DNA from: Solirubrobacteraceae bacterium
GTDB taxonomy: Bacteria > Actinomycetota > Thermoleophilia > Solirubrobacterales > Solirubrobacteraceae
Direction of reading: 5' to 3'
Assembly (NCBI GenBank): GCA_024711025.1
Contig: JANJTP010000002.1
Location: 62,001 to 126,000 of the forward strand
Length of the DNA: 64,000 nt
Each line of letters begins with the position of its first letter. Position 1 is the stretch's first letter. Under the pieces are notes generated by a model. That model made no database searches. It was not told where the DNA came from and saw nothing but the letters and a program-made list of their open reading frames with translations. The position numbers and the translations under genes were made by a program. Shown in pieces: positions 1-12,009 of the stretch.

Positions 1-4043
<4,043 letters not shown>

Positions 4044-4046
4044 ACG

Positions 4047-4059
4047 CGGGCTTCGCCCG
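4047..4059. terminator. Short GC hairpin after nrdJ
   Basis: CGGGC-TTC-GCCCG forms a 5-bp stem with a 3-nt loop starting three bases after the nrdJ stop codon, between convergent genes. There is no T-tract, so termination is only a possibility. Confidence 0.35.
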
Positions 4060-4126
4060 GTGACGAGACCCGCGTTCGGGGAGAGCCCCGGGCGCGTATC
4101 TCGGGGGCACGGCCGTGCGGCGTCCG

Positions 4127-5593
4127 TCAGCGAGCGACCACGAGCAGCGTCTGCAGCGTGGGGTCCGAGCAGTAGGCCACTCTGCTGCCGGCGGCGGCCT
4201 CGGCCTGCAGGGCCTCGAGAAGCTCCGCGGTGACGACCTCACCGGGCGCGAGCGCCGGGATCCCGGGCGGATAGGGCGCCGCGGTCTCCGCGGAGATCCG
4301 CCCCGCGGCCGCCGAGACCGCCACTCGCTCGTGCGGCGCGAAGAACGCCTCGCGGGGCAGCATCCCGATCTCCGCGCGCAGCCGCCAGACCGTCGACGCC
4401 GCGGGCTCACGCGGCCGCCGGCGCCGTCGCTCCAACGACTCGCGCAGCGCGGCGGACAGCCGCCCGACCGATGTCTCGTCGTCACCGATCGTCAGGAGCG
4501 GCACGATCGTCTCGCGGTCGGCCATCTCCAGGCGCAGACCCGCCTCCCACAGATCCCGCTCGACCACGAAGCCGTCGGCACCGGTGCCCGCCAGCGAGAG
4601 GACGAGCTTGAGGGGGTCGAGGGCCAGCGCCGTCGGGTGATGCGCGATCGCCTGCTCGTCGAGCACCGACAGGCCCTGGACATCGGCCATCTCGACTCGG
4701 AACCCCCGAGCGAGGTCGAGGGCGCGCGCCAGCAGCTCGCGACCGGCCGGCGCCGCCATGAGCTGCCGGGACCGGTCGATCGAGCCGTAGATCGACGCGC
4801 TCGGGCTGGTCGTGTTGAGCGTCTCGAAGGCGCCGTCGAGACGCGCGCGGTCGAGTCGGCTCCCCTGCGCGAGCAGCAGCGCTCCCTGGGTGAAGGCGGC
4901 GAGCGTCTTGTGCGCCGAGATGACCATGCCGTCGGCGCCCATCTGCATGGCGTTGCGCGGCAGCGCCGGGTGCAGGCCGAGGTGCGAGCCCCAGGCCTGG
5001 TCGACGATCACGGGGACCCCGGCCGAATGCGCCAGCTCGATGATCGCCGGCAGGTCGCTCATCACGCCCAGGTACGAGGGCTCGACGACCAGTACCGCGC
5101 TGACGCCCTCCTTCAGCGCACGCTCGACCTCGCGGAGGCTCAGGCCGACGGCGATCCCGCTTGCCGGGTCGACCTCAGGGTGCATCCACACCGGCTCCAG
5201 CCCGGCCAGGACGAGCCCCGCGAACGTCGACTTGTGAAGCGCGCGCGAGACCGCGACCTTGTCGCCCGGGGCTCCGAGGGCCAGGCAGAACGCCTGGTTG
5301 CAGTGCGTCGACCCGCTCACCGAGAAGCGGCAGAAGTCGGCGCTCCAGAGCTCGGCCGCCAGCGCCTGCGCACGGGCGAGCACGCCCTGCGAGAGCTGGC
5401 TGTCGTCGGCGCCGGTCGCCAGCGGGACGTCTCGCTCCAGCAGCGGATCGCTCAGCCACGCGGCGCGCTTGTGGCCCGGCGTGGTGAACGCCGCGACGCC
5501 CTCGCTAAGGAAGGACTCGACCGCATCGGCGATCGGCGCATCGCCCTGGCCGTCGCCGCCCGCGACGCGCTCGTTGACGGTCGATCCTGGCAC
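4127..5593 (-). CDS. PLP-dependent Orn/Lys/Arg decarboxylase family protein
   Basis: Predicted to decarboxylate a basic amino acid (lysine, ornithine or arginine) to a polyamine or diamine; substrate cannot be told from sequence. The 488-residue protein has the aminotransferase-fold major domain with SGSTHCNQA (about 93-101), VDQAWGSHLG (about 198-207) and the PLP lysine in SAHKT (about Lys229), then a shorter C-terminal part. It lacks the N-terminal wing domain of the large inducible enterobacterial enzymes and is nearer the SpeA/Cad-like short forms. The GTG start is supported by a TACCTT box 8 nt upstream with no ribosome binding site. It is divergent from the zinc-binding protein gene at 5727 and convergent with nrdJ. 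Confidence 0.85.
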   Translation of the reverse strand: MPGSTVNERVAGGDGQGDAPIADAVESFLSEGVAAFTTPGHKRAAWLSDPLLERDVPLATGADDSQLSQGVLARAQALAAELWSADFCRFSVSGSTHCNQAFCLALGAPGDKVAVSRALHKSTFAGLVLAGLEPVWMHPEVDPASGIAVGLSLREVERALKEGVSAVLVVEPSYLGVMSDLPAIIELAHSAGVPVIVDQAWGSHLGLHPALPRNAMQMGADGMVISAHKTLAAFTQGALLLAQGSRLDRARLDGAFETLNTTSPSASIYGSIDRSRQLMAAPAGRELLARALDLARGFRVEMADVQGLSVLDEQAIAHHPTALALDPLKLVLSLAGTGADGFVVERDLWEAGLRLEMADRETIVPLLTIGDDETSVGRLSAALRESLERRRRRPREPAASTVWRLRAEIGMLPREAFFAPHERVAVSAAAGRISAETAAPYPPGIPALAPGEVVTAELLEALQAEAAAGSRVAYCSDPTLQTLLVVAR

Positions 5594-5601
5594 CGCGGCC
5601 C

Positions 5602-5607
5602 AAGGTA
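5602..5607 (-). promoter_or_regulatory. -10 box for decarboxylase gene
   Basis: TACCTT on the minus strand lies 8 nt before the GTG start at 5593, with no Shine-Dalgarno sequence between. It fits a leaderless promoter. Confidence 0.5.
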
Positions 5608-5712
5608 TCCGACGCCGCCGGCGCGCGGGGCTCCGGTCAGCGCCGGGCGCATGCGGGTTTCCTACGGATCCGGCTGTGGTGTTGCGCGGAGAGCAGTCAG
5701 CCGCCCGCTGGC

Positions 5713-5718
5713 TAGCGT
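5713..5718 (+). promoter_or_regulatory. -10 box for zinc-binding protein gene
   Basis: TAGCGT is followed by 8 nt and the ATG at 5727, with no Shine-Dalgarno sequence. It is the plus-strand half of a divergent promoter region (5594-5726). Confidence 0.5.
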
Positions 5719-5726
5719 TCGGGTGG

Positions 5727-6146
5727 ATGCTCGTCTACTCCTGCTCGGGCGCGTCGAACGTCGCCCAGCTCGCGAATCACATCGCCGTTCGGCTGGACCG
5801 GCTCGGGCTGGCCGAGATGTCGTGCATCGTCGGCGTCGGCGGCGACGTGAAGTCGCTCGTGCGCACGGCGAAGAAGGGCCTGCCGATCATCGCGATCGAC
5901 GGCTGCCCGCTCGCCTGCTGCGAGCACGTCCTGGCCGCCAAGGACGTGAGGCCGGAGATCGTGATCCGCCTGCACGAGCGTGGGCTGCGCAAGCGCAAGC
6001 ACACCGACTTCGACGAGGCCGAGCGCGACGAGGTCTTCGCGCAGGTGCTTGCCGAGCTGGCCCCGCGCCTGATCGAGGAGCGTCCCGAGCTGGCGCTCGC
6101 GATCGAGGCGGAGCTCGGGCGGCGGGGGCTCGCGGCCGTCGCCTGA
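5727..6146 (+). CDS. Putative zinc-binding protein, DGC-domain family
   Basis: A 139-residue soluble protein of the family named for its Asp-Gly-Cys motif; the members are thought to bind zinc through conserved cysteines, but no reaction is established. Visible motifs are YSCSGASNVAQ at residues 3-13 and IDGCPLACCEH in the middle, which supply four cysteines. The ATG at 5727 is chosen because the family motif begins immediately after it and a TAGCGT box sits 8 nt upstream; the frame stays open further upstream but reads as Arg-rich shadow sequence. It lies tail to tail with the AhbD-like gene, with a 35-nt gap. A link to metal or tetrapyrrole metabolism is only suggested by position. Confidence 0.75.
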   Translation: MLVYSCSGASNVAQLANHIAVRLDRLGLAEMSCIVGVGGDVKSLVRTAKKGLPIIAIDGCPLACCEHVLAAKDVRPEIVIRLHERGLRKRKHTDFDEAERDEVFAQVLAELAPRLIEERPELALAIEAELGRRGLAAVA

Positions 6147-6181
6147 GCGGGCCGCGTCGTGCGCGGCCGCCGCCCGAGTGC

Positions 6182-7414
6182 TCAGCCCGCGGGCTGGTAG
6201 GGACAGCTCGGGTCCGACGCGAGGACGTCGCCCGTGATCGCCCAGGCCCGGGCGCGGCTACCGCCACAGATCTCGCGGAACTCGCAGCGCCCGCACTTGC
6301 CGGTCAGCGCCTCGGGGTCGCGCAGCGAGCGGAAGAGCGGCGAGTTACGGTAGATGTCGACCGGGTCGCCGGTGCGAACGTCTCCGGCGGAGATCGGCAG
6401 GAAGCCGGATGGCATGACCTCGCCGCGGTGCGAGATGAACATGAATCCGCGACCGTCGTTGACGCCGCGCATCGGGCGGTTCAGCCCGTCCGCGAAGCGG
6501 TAGCCGGCACCGGCGTTAGAGCCCGACCGGTGGGCTGCGATCCGCCGGTACTGCGGCGCAGCGGTCGCCTTGATGTCGAACGGCGCGTCGCGGGAGAGGT
6601 CGTGCAGCCACGTCAGCACGCGCTCGTGCTCCTCGGCGGAGATCATCTTGAGCTGCTCGCCCCGGCCGGTCGGGACGAGGAAGAAGACCGACCACTGCAC
6701 GACGCCCCACTCCTCGAGCACCGGCACCATCCGCTCGAGCGTGTGGACGTTGAGCGCACAGACGGTCGTGTTCACCTGCAGCGGCAGGCCCTCGTCCGCG
6801 GCATTGCGCATGCCCTGCCGAGTCCTCTCGAACGAGCCGCGGAAGCCGCGGAAGCGATCGTGGACCTCCGCGTCGCCGGCGTCGATGCTGAACGCCACAC
6901 GACGGATCCCCGACTCGCGCGCCTGCCGCATCCGCTCGCGTGTGGCGAGCGCCGTGGCCGTCGGCGTGAGGGAGACGCGCAGGCCACGCTCGTCGGCGTG
7001 CCGGGCGAGCTCGAAGACGTCTCGACGCATCAGCGGGTCGCCGCCGGTCAGAACGAGGATCGGCTGCGTGCCGAAGCCGGCGAGCTGGTCGATCAGCCGG
7101 TGGGCCTCATCGGTGTCGAGCTCGCGCGGGTCGCGCTTGGGCTGGGCGTCGGCGCGGCAGTGAAGGCACGCGTAGGCGCACGCCCGCGTGATCTCCCAGG
7201 CGATCGTGAACGGCGAGCGGTCGAAGTCGAGCGCCGCGAGCCAGCTGTTGCGCTCCGCCCGGGCGGCGCCGGCGGGGCCGTCGGGGAGGCGGTCCGGCGT
7301 GCCGGGCGGCTGCGTTGCGGGTCCGGGCCTCCCGGTGGCGGTGGCGCTGTCGGCCGGTATCGCCACCGCCGGCCGCCGTGCCTCGTCGGCCTCGACGCCC
7401 GGCTGCGCGCTCAC
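6182..7414 (-). CDS. Radical SAM/SPASM protein, AhbD-like (Fe-coproporphyrin decarboxylase family)
   Basis: A 410-residue radical SAM enzyme. The cluster motif CAYACLHC is at about residues 79-86, after an ITR strand. LTGGDPLM follows as the SAM-binding GGE-type motif (here GGD). A SPASM-like C-terminus has GKCGRCEFREICGGSRARA and a later SCPY. That C-terminus is the pattern I associate with AhbD/NirJ-type haem enzymes, which oxidatively decarboxylate Fe-coproporphyrin to haem. The GTG start at 7414 overlaps the stop of the upstream ahbC-like gene by 4 nt (GTGA), and GGAG lies 8-9 nt upstream. The open frame extends to 7615, but that part is out-of-frame Arg-rich sequence over the neighbour. 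The first 60 residues are a low-complexity Pro/Ala-rich leader. A different SPASM subfamily is the main alternative. Confidence 0.7.
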   Translation of the reverse strand: MSAQPGVEADEARRPAVAIPADSATATGRPGPATQPPGTPDRLPDGPAGAARAERNSWLAALDFDRSPFTIAWEITRACAYACLHCRADAQPKRDPRELDTDEAHRLIDQLAGFGTQPILVLTGGDPLMRRDVFELARHADERGLRVSLTPTATALATRERMRQARESGIRRVAFSIDAGDAEVHDRFRGFRGSFERTRQGMRNAADEGLPLQVNTTVCALNVHTLERMVPVLEEWGVVQWSVFFLVPTGRGEQLKMISAEEHERVLTWLHDLSRDAPFDIKATAAPQYRRIAAHRSGSNAGAGYRFADGLNRPMRGVNDGRGFMFISHRGEVMPSGFLPISAGDVRTGDPVDIYRNSPLFRSLRDPEALTGKCGRCEFREICGGSRARAWAITGDVLASDPSCPYQPAG

Positions 7415-8604
7415 GCGACGAGCTCCACGGCCGCGATCTCCTCGTCGGTGAGGTAGCAGGCCGGATCGGGCGCGCGCGCGTCGCCGGTCGCGGACTCCGC
7501 GCGCACGCGAAGGCCGCCGTTGCACAGGTCTACGTAGGCGCATGTCGAGCAGCGCCCGTTCAGCTCGCGCGGCCGTACGCGGTAGGGCGCGAGCACGGGG
7601 TTCTCGTCGTTCCAAAGCTCCGAGAAGGGACGCTCGCGGACGTTGCCGGCGCGCACGTGCCAGGAGAACTGGTCCGGATGGACCCAGCCCTGCGGATCGA
7701 TGCTCGCGACCGCGATGCCGGACTGGTTGCCGCCGTTGAAGCGCAGCAGCCGCTCGACCTCGGCCGCGCGATCGGGGTCGCCCTCGCGCATGCGGAGCAT
7801 CAGCAGCACGTTGTCGACCGGGTTGTCGACGGTCAGCACCTCGATGTCCGAGCCGCGACGGCCGAGATCCTCGACGCGATCGAAGATCTCCTCGACCGCC
7901 TCACGCGTCTCGGCGGGCGTCAGGTCGTGCTTCTGGATCTTCTCGCCGCGTCCCGCGTAGGCGAGGTGGTAGATGCACAGCCGGTTGACGCCCAGCTCCT
8001 CGGCAAGCTCGAAGACCGGCCCGAGGTGGTCGCGGTTCATGCCGTGCAGCGTGAACCGCAGCCCGGTCCGGACCCCGACCCGCTGGACGGCGGCGATGCC
8101 CGCGAGCGTCCGCTCGTACGCGCCCTTCTTGCCGCGCAGCTTGTCGTGCTGGGCGCCGATCGCGTCGATCGACACGCCGACGTAGGCGAAGCCGGCGTCG
8201 GCGATCCGGCGTGCCACGTCGTCGTCGATCCGGGTGCCGTTCGTCGACAGCACCGTGCGCATTCCCAGCTCGCTCGTGCGCGCCGCCAGCTCGAAGAGGT
8301 CGTGGCGCATCAGCGGCTCGCCGCCGGAGAAGAGGACCGTCGGGACGCCGAACGCCGCCAGGTCGTCGAGCAGCGCGAAGCCCTCCTCGGTCGTCAGCTC
8401 GCCGGGGTACTCGTGGTCCTTGGAGTCCGAGTAGCAGTGCGCGCAGTGGAGATTGCAGCGCTGGGTCGAGTTCCAGACGACGACCGGCTTCTTCTCGCGT
8501 GCGAAGTGCAGGAGGTGAGGCGGGCAGGAGGCGTCCGCGCGGCCGTAGCGCAGCGCGTCCTGCTCGCCGACTTGACCATTCAGCAGGCGTGTGACGCTGA
8601 GCAT
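7411..8604 (-). CDS. Radical SAM/SPASM protein, AhbC-like (didecarboxysiroheme deacetylase family)
   Basis: A 397-residue radical SAM protein. The N-terminus (LLNGQ...ALRYGR) leads to KKPVVVWNSTQRC and the cluster motif CNLHCAHC at residues 50-57, then FSGGEPLM. The C-terminal SPASM region has GRCSTCAYVDLCNGG and ends with DPACYLTDEEI. These stretches resemble AhbC and NirJ, which remove the acetate side chains of didecarboxysiroheme in the siroheme-dependent haem route. The ATG at 8604 fits the family N-terminus. It is the first gene of a two-gene unit coupled to the AhbD-like gene by a GTGA overlap. Siroheme decarboxylases (AhbA/B) are not in this window, so pathway assignment is inferred from the pair alone. 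Confidence 0.75.
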   Translation of the reverse strand: MLSVTRLLNGQVGEQDALRYGRADASCPPHLLHFAREKKPVVVWNSTQRCNLHCAHCYSDSKDHEYPGELTTEEGFALLDDLAAFGVPTVLFSGGEPLMRHDLFELAARTSELGMRTVLSTNGTRIDDDVARRIADAGFAYVGVSIDAIGAQHDKLRGKKGAYERTLAGIAAVQRVGVRTGLRFTLHGMNRDHLGPVFELAEELGVNRLCIYHLAYAGRGEKIQKHDLTPAETREAVEEIFDRVEDLGRRGSDIEVLTVDNPVDNVLLMLRMREGDPDRAAEVERLLRFNGGNQSGIAVASIDPQGWVHPDQFSWHVRAGNVRERPFSELWNDENPVLAPYRVRPRELNGRCSTCAYVDLCNGGLRVRAESATGDARAPDPACYLTDEEIAAVELVA

Positions 8605-8713
8605 GCAGGCCACGATATGGCCGCCCGGCGGGCCGGACACCGGGCTTGCTACGGATCGCCCGGTGGGGACTACGTAGTTATCCCGGGCGGGTCCGGTCGA
8701 GGGCGGACGATAG

Positions 8714-8755
8714 TTGCGCACGCAATCAGGGACTGCTACGGTTGCGCCAGCAACC
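8714..8755 (+). promoter_or_regulatory. yceI promoter with two inverted repeats
   Basis: TTGCGC (8714-8719) and TACGGT (8737-8742, preceded by TGC) are 17 nt apart and make a good promoter. The perfect repeat TTGCG-CA-CGCAA (8714-8725) covers the -35 box, and GGTTGC-GCCA-GCAACC (8740-8755) covers the start site. Both look like repressor operators. The region lies between divergent ahbC-like and yceI genes. Confidence 0.55.
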
Positions 8756-8812
8756 ACTTTCGGGGGCGCCCGACAGGCGTCGACCGTTCATCCCAAGAGG
8801 AGCAGAAGCGCC

Positions 8813-9370
8813 ATGAGCACCACCACTCCCGTTCTCGTCCCAGCCGGCACCTGGGTCGTCGACACCGCCCACTCGAAGGTCGGCTTCGCCGTGAAGCACA
8901 TGGGCATCGCCACCGTCCGCGGCGAGTTCACCGAGTTCGAGGGCACGCTGCAGATCGGCGAAGGCGGCCTCTCGTCGGCGACGGCGACCGGAGCCGTCAA
9001 GGTCGCCTCGGTCGACACCAACGAGGCCCAGCGCGACGAGCACCTGCGCTCGGCCGACTTCTTCGACGCCGAGCGGCATCCCGAGCTGCGCTTCACGTCG
9101 AAGCGGGTCGAGCCCGTCGGTGCGGAGTCCTTCCGCCTCACCGGGGACCTGACGATCAACGGCGTCACCAACGAGATCCAGCTCGTCGCCGAAGTCCAGG
9201 GCACCGACGTCGATCCGTGGGGCAACGAGCGCGTCGGGCTCGAGATCACGGGGCAGCTCTCGCGCGGCGACTACGGCATGAAGTTCAACCAGGCGCTCGG
9301 CAGTGGCAACATGCTCGTCGCCGACAAGGTCAAGCTCGCGCTCGACGTCTCGGCCGTCAAGCAGGCCTAG
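8813..9370 (+). CDS. YceI family protein (first paralogue)
   Basis: A 185-residue lipocalin-like beta-barrel protein; YceI proteins bind isoprenoid or other amphiphilic lipids. It contains GTWVVDTAHSKVGFAVKHMG near the N-terminus, ATVRGEF, and the late motif DYGMKFNQALGSGN. No signal peptide is visible, so it is probably cytoplasmic. The ATG at 8813 follows an AAGAGGAG ribosome binding site. A close paralogue lies at 39125 with the same opening and closing motifs. A promoter with two inverted repeats precedes it, so regulated expression is likely. A GGCCC-CCGA-GGGCC hairpin follows the stop at 9376-9389. Confidence 0.9.
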   Translation: MSTTTPVLVPAGTWVVDTAHSKVGFAVKHMGIATVRGEFTEFEGTLQIGEGGLSSATATGAVKVASVDTNEAQRDEHLRSADFFDAERHPELRFTSKRVEPVGAESFRLTGDLTINGVTNEIQLVAEVQGTDVDPWGNERVGLEITGQLSRGDYGMKFNQALGSGNMLVADKVKLALDVSAVKQA

Positions 9371-9483
9371 CGAGAGGCCCCCGAGGGCCAGGTCCGGTCG
9401 GTCCCCGCCGGCGCGCGCAAGAGCCGCGACGGCGGGGCTCGTCCGGAAGGGGAGGCGCGGAGCGGAGGCGCAGAGGAGGGACG

Positions 9484-10440
9484 ATGAAGCTGGACGGGAT
9501 CCACCACATCAGCGCGATCACCGGCGATGCGCGGGGCAACGTCGACTTCTACACGCGCGTCCTCGGGCTGCGGCTGATCGCCAAGACGGTCAACCAGGAC
9601 GACCCGGGCGTCTACCACCTGTTCTACGGGGACGAGCTCGCGCGCCCCGGCGCCGAGCTGACCTTCTTCGAGTATCCGGGCGCGGCCGCGGGGCGCGCCG
9701 GCGCCGGCATGGTCCATCGCATCGTCTCGCGCGTCGGCTCCGTCGCCGCGCTCGACTTCTGGGCCGCCCGCCTGACGGCCGAGGGCCTGCCGGTCCAGCG
9801 CGCCGGCGCCGGGCTGCGCTTCGCCGATCCCGAGGGGCTCGGCCACGAGCTGGTCGTCGGCGCCGTGCCGGACGTCCCGTTGACCGCCGAGCACCCGGAC
9901 GTGCCCGTCGACATGGCGCTCCAGGGCTTCGAGGGCGTGCGCGCGTTCAGCGCGCGGCCGGCGGGCAGCGCCGCGATGCTCGAGCGCCTGATGGGCGCCG
10001 CGCGCCCCGGTGACGAGGACCTCTGGGAGCTGCGCGGCGCGAGCCGCGGCGGCTGGATCGCCTTCGACCCGGCGCCGTCTGATCCGGGTCGTCCGAGCGC
10101 GGGGACCGTGCACCACGTCGCCTGGGGCACGACCGATGCGCAGATGCCGGACTGGGTGCGGCGCGTGAGCGACGCCGGCGTCCCCAACAGCGGGATCGTC
10201 GATCGCCACTACTTCCACTCGCTCTACTTCCGCGAGCCCGGCGGGGTCCTCTACGAGCTGGCAACCGACCGCCCGGGGTTCACGGTCGACGGCCCCGTCG
10301 AGGAGCTCGGGCGCCGCCTCATCCTGCCGCCGTTCCTCGAGCCTCGCCGGGCCGAGATCGAGGAGCACCTCACGCCGCTGCCGGATCCGCGGGCCGGCCG
10401 GCCCGGCCCCGGCCGGCCCCGGGCGGCCGGCCAAGGCTGA
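9484..10440 (+). CDS. VOC family ring-cleaving dioxygenase-like protein
   Basis: A 318-residue protein made of two vicinal-oxygen-chelate (glyoxalase-fold) modules. Module one starts LDGIHHISAITGDA and module two contains TVHHVAWGT with a closing VLYELATD; the paired His and Glu are the expected metal ligands. Length and order match the MhqO/YkcA-type ring-cleaving dioxygenases that open hydroquinone or catechol-like rings. The ATG at 9484 follows a GAGGAGG ribosome binding site. The last ~20 residues are a Pro/Gly/Arg-rich tail built from GGCCGG repeats. It follows yceI in the same direction after 113 nt and could be co-transcribed. The true substrate is unknown. Confidence 0.85.
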   Translation: MKLDGIHHISAITGDARGNVDFYTRVLGLRLIAKTVNQDDPGVYHLFYGDELARPGAELTFFEYPGAAAGRAGAGMVHRIVSRVGSVAALDFWAARLTAEGLPVQRAGAGLRFADPEGLGHELVVGAVPDVPLTAEHPDVPVDMALQGFEGVRAFSARPAGSAAMLERLMGAARPGDEDLWELRGASRGGWIAFDPAPSDPGRPSAGTVHHVAWGTTDAQMPDWVRRVSDAGVPNSGIVDRHYFHSLYFREPGGVLYELATDRPGFTVDGPVEELGRRLILPPFLEPRRAEIEEHLTPLPDPRAGRPGPGRPRAAGQG

Positions 10441-10455
10441 GCCCGCGCGGCGCCC

Positions 10456-11313
10456 CTACGCGTACGTGTAGAAGCCGCGCCCCGTCTTGCGTCCCAGCAG
10501 CCCGGCCTCGACCATCCGGCTCAGCAGCGGCGGCGGGGCGTAGAGCTGCTCCTTGAACTCCTCGTACAGCGAGATCGCCACCGCCATCGTCGTGTCCAGG
10601 CCGATGAGGTCGGTCAGCGCGAGCGGCCCCATCGGGTGCGCGGCGCCCTCCTTCATCCCGTCGTCGATGTCCTCAGCCGTCGCGAAGCCGGACTCGAGCA
10701 TCCGGATCGCCGACAGCAGGTAGGGGATCAGCAGCGCGTTCACGATGAACCCGGCGCGGTCGGCAGCGCGGATGATCCGCTTGTCGAGCATGTCGCCGGC
10801 GAACCGCTCGGCGACCGCGATCGTCTCCTCGCTCGTGGTCAGCGTCGGGATCAGCTCGACCAGCCGCAGCACCGGCACCGGGTTGAAGAAGTGCAGCCCG
10901 ATCACCTGCTCCGGACGCCCGGTGCACATCGCGAGCTTCATGATCGGGATCGACGACGTGTTGGACGCCAGCACCGCCGCCGGATCGGTCACGGTCGTAT
11001 CGAGCCGGCGGAAGAGGTCGGTCTTCGGCGCCTCGGCTTCGACGATCGCCTCGATCACGATCTGGCGATCCGCGAGCGCTTCGACGTCGGCGACGACCTG
11101 CAGCCGCCGTGTCGCGCCCGTGGCCTCCTCCTCGGTCAGCTTCCCGCGCGCGGCGGCGCGCTCCAGCGAGCGCTCGATCCGCTCCCGGCCCCGCGCGGCG
11201 GCACCTGCATCCTGCTCGACGACGACGACGTCCGCGCCGGCGCGTGCGCTGACCTCGGCGATGCCCGCGCCCATCAGGCCGCAGCCGACGATTCCGACCC
11301 GTTCGATCTCCAC
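10456..11313 (-). CDS. 3-hydroxyacyl-CoA (3-hydroxybutyryl-CoA) dehydrogenase
   Basis: A 285-residue NAD-dependent enzyme oxidising 3-hydroxyacyl-CoA in fatty acid or butanoate metabolism. The Rossmann motif VGIVGCGLMGAGIAE is at residues 6-20, SNTSSIPI in the middle, and the catalytic HFFNPVPVLRLVEL after it. The C-terminal helical domain contains KEGAAHPMGPLAL and ends with KTGRGFYTY. The length equals that of single-domain Hbd/FadB2 enzymes, so it is not a fused FadB. The GTG start at 11313 has a GAGAGG ribosome binding site about 8 nt upstream. It converges on the dioxygenase gene, leaving 15 nt between them. Confidence 0.93.
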   Translation of the reverse strand: MEIERVGIVGCGLMGAGIAEVSARAGADVVVVEQDAGAAARGRERIERSLERAAARGKLTEEEATGATRRLQVVADVEALADRQIVIEAIVEAEAPKTDLFRRLDTTVTDPAAVLASNTSSIPIMKLAMCTGRPEQVIGLHFFNPVPVLRLVELIPTLTTSEETIAVAERFAGDMLDKRIIRAADRAGFIVNALLIPYLLSAIRMLESGFATAEDIDDGMKEGAAHPMGPLALTDLIGLDTTMAVAISLYEEFKEQLYAPPPLLSRMVEAGLLGRKTGRGFYTYA

Positions 11314-11455
11314 GGTGGGACCTCTCTCGATGATGACGTTCGGCGAACTCCACCACAGACGAGGGCGTGCGCGCCGTGTCGTGGCCCATGAGCCCCGAGG
11401 CGAGGTCCGGTCGAGGGCGCGGCGCGCCCGCCGGCACGAGAGGGGCGGGGAGGCC

Positions 11456-11480
11456 GGGCGGCCGCCGCGAGCGGCCGCCC
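11456..11480 (-). terminator. Strong hairpin after the small membrane protein gene
   Basis: GGGCGGCCGC-CGCGA-GCGGCCGCCC is a perfect 10-bp stem with a 5-nt loop. It begins about 25 nt beyond the stop of the 38-residue minus-strand gene, which supports that gene being a separate transcription unit. No T-tract is present. Confidence 0.5.
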
Positions 11481-11505
11481 ACCTCCTCCCAGTCGCCGTC
11501 CCGGC

Positions 11506-11622
11506 CTAAGCCAGGAGAGTGATGACGATCAGCGCGACGATGATGATCCCGAAGGAGCCGAACGCGAAGCGGAAGTCGCGCGCGGCCCCGGAGTCGCCCT
11601 TCGGCTGCGGTGTGCTCGACAT
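11506..11622 (-). CDS. Small single-span membrane protein, 38 residues
   Basis: This short frame begins MSSTPQPKGDSG and ends with the hydrophobic segment FGIIIVALIVITLLA, a plausible single membrane helix with its C-terminus at the membrane. The hydrophilic part carries RDFRFAFGS before the helix. A GAGGAT ribosome binding site lies upstream of the ATG at 11622, and a strong hairpin follows the stop. It lies upstream of the dehydrogenase gene on the same strand. I do not recognise a family. The combination of ribosome binding site, clean amphipathic layout and terminator makes it more than a chance frame. Confidence 0.6.
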   Translation of the reverse strand: MSSTPQPKGDSGAARDFRFAFGSFGIIIVALIVITLLA

Positions 11623-11707
11623 GCGTCCGATCCTCGCCGTCCGGGCACCGCCGTGTCAACCGCGGCCGACAGCGGGACCTGTCGATTCTCTGTGTCACCA
11701 TCGAGCG

Positions 11708-11914
11708 ATGGCCGCTTCGGACATCGAGCGCTGGTTCGCCGAGGAGCAGCGCCGCCGCGATCGCAGGGTGCAGAGCTGCGAGCGCAAGCGCTGGTTCGAG
11801 AGCGAGGCCGAGGCCCGCGCCGCGGCGCTGCTCGATCGCACCCGATGGGGCGAGCGCCGGCGCCCGTACCGGTGTGAGCTGTGCGGGGGCTGGCACCTGA
11901 CCAGCGAGCGGTAG
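11708..11914 (+). CDS. Small zinc-ribbon-like protein, 68 residues
   Basis: A short basic protein: a charged N-terminal helix with many Arg and Glu residues, then SCERKRWF and a C-terminal YRCELCGGWHLTSE. The CxxC-GGWH ending resembles small phage or chromosomal proteins with a half zinc-knuckle, where the His could complete the metal site with the earlier Cys. The ATG at 11708 is the first that keeps the recognisable part. The function is unknown; nucleic acid binding is only a guess from charge and the metal-binding ending. Confidence 0.65.
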   Translation: MAASDIERWFAEEQRRRDRRVQSCERKRWFESEAEARAAALLDRTRWGERRRPYRCELCGGWHLTSER

Positions 11915-12009
11915 CCGCCCCGACGGGGGTCGCGGTCGGAGGCGTCGGCCCTTCGGGTGCGGGTGATGGGTCGTCGGCCTTGCGGCGTCTGGCACACTTC
12001 CCGCCCCGC

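Noticed and set aside
4115-7456. Long plus-strand frame opposite the decarboxylase and radical SAM genes
   Set aside because: Low-complexity Arg/Glu-rich product; the minus-strand genes carry complete PLP and radical SAM motifs.
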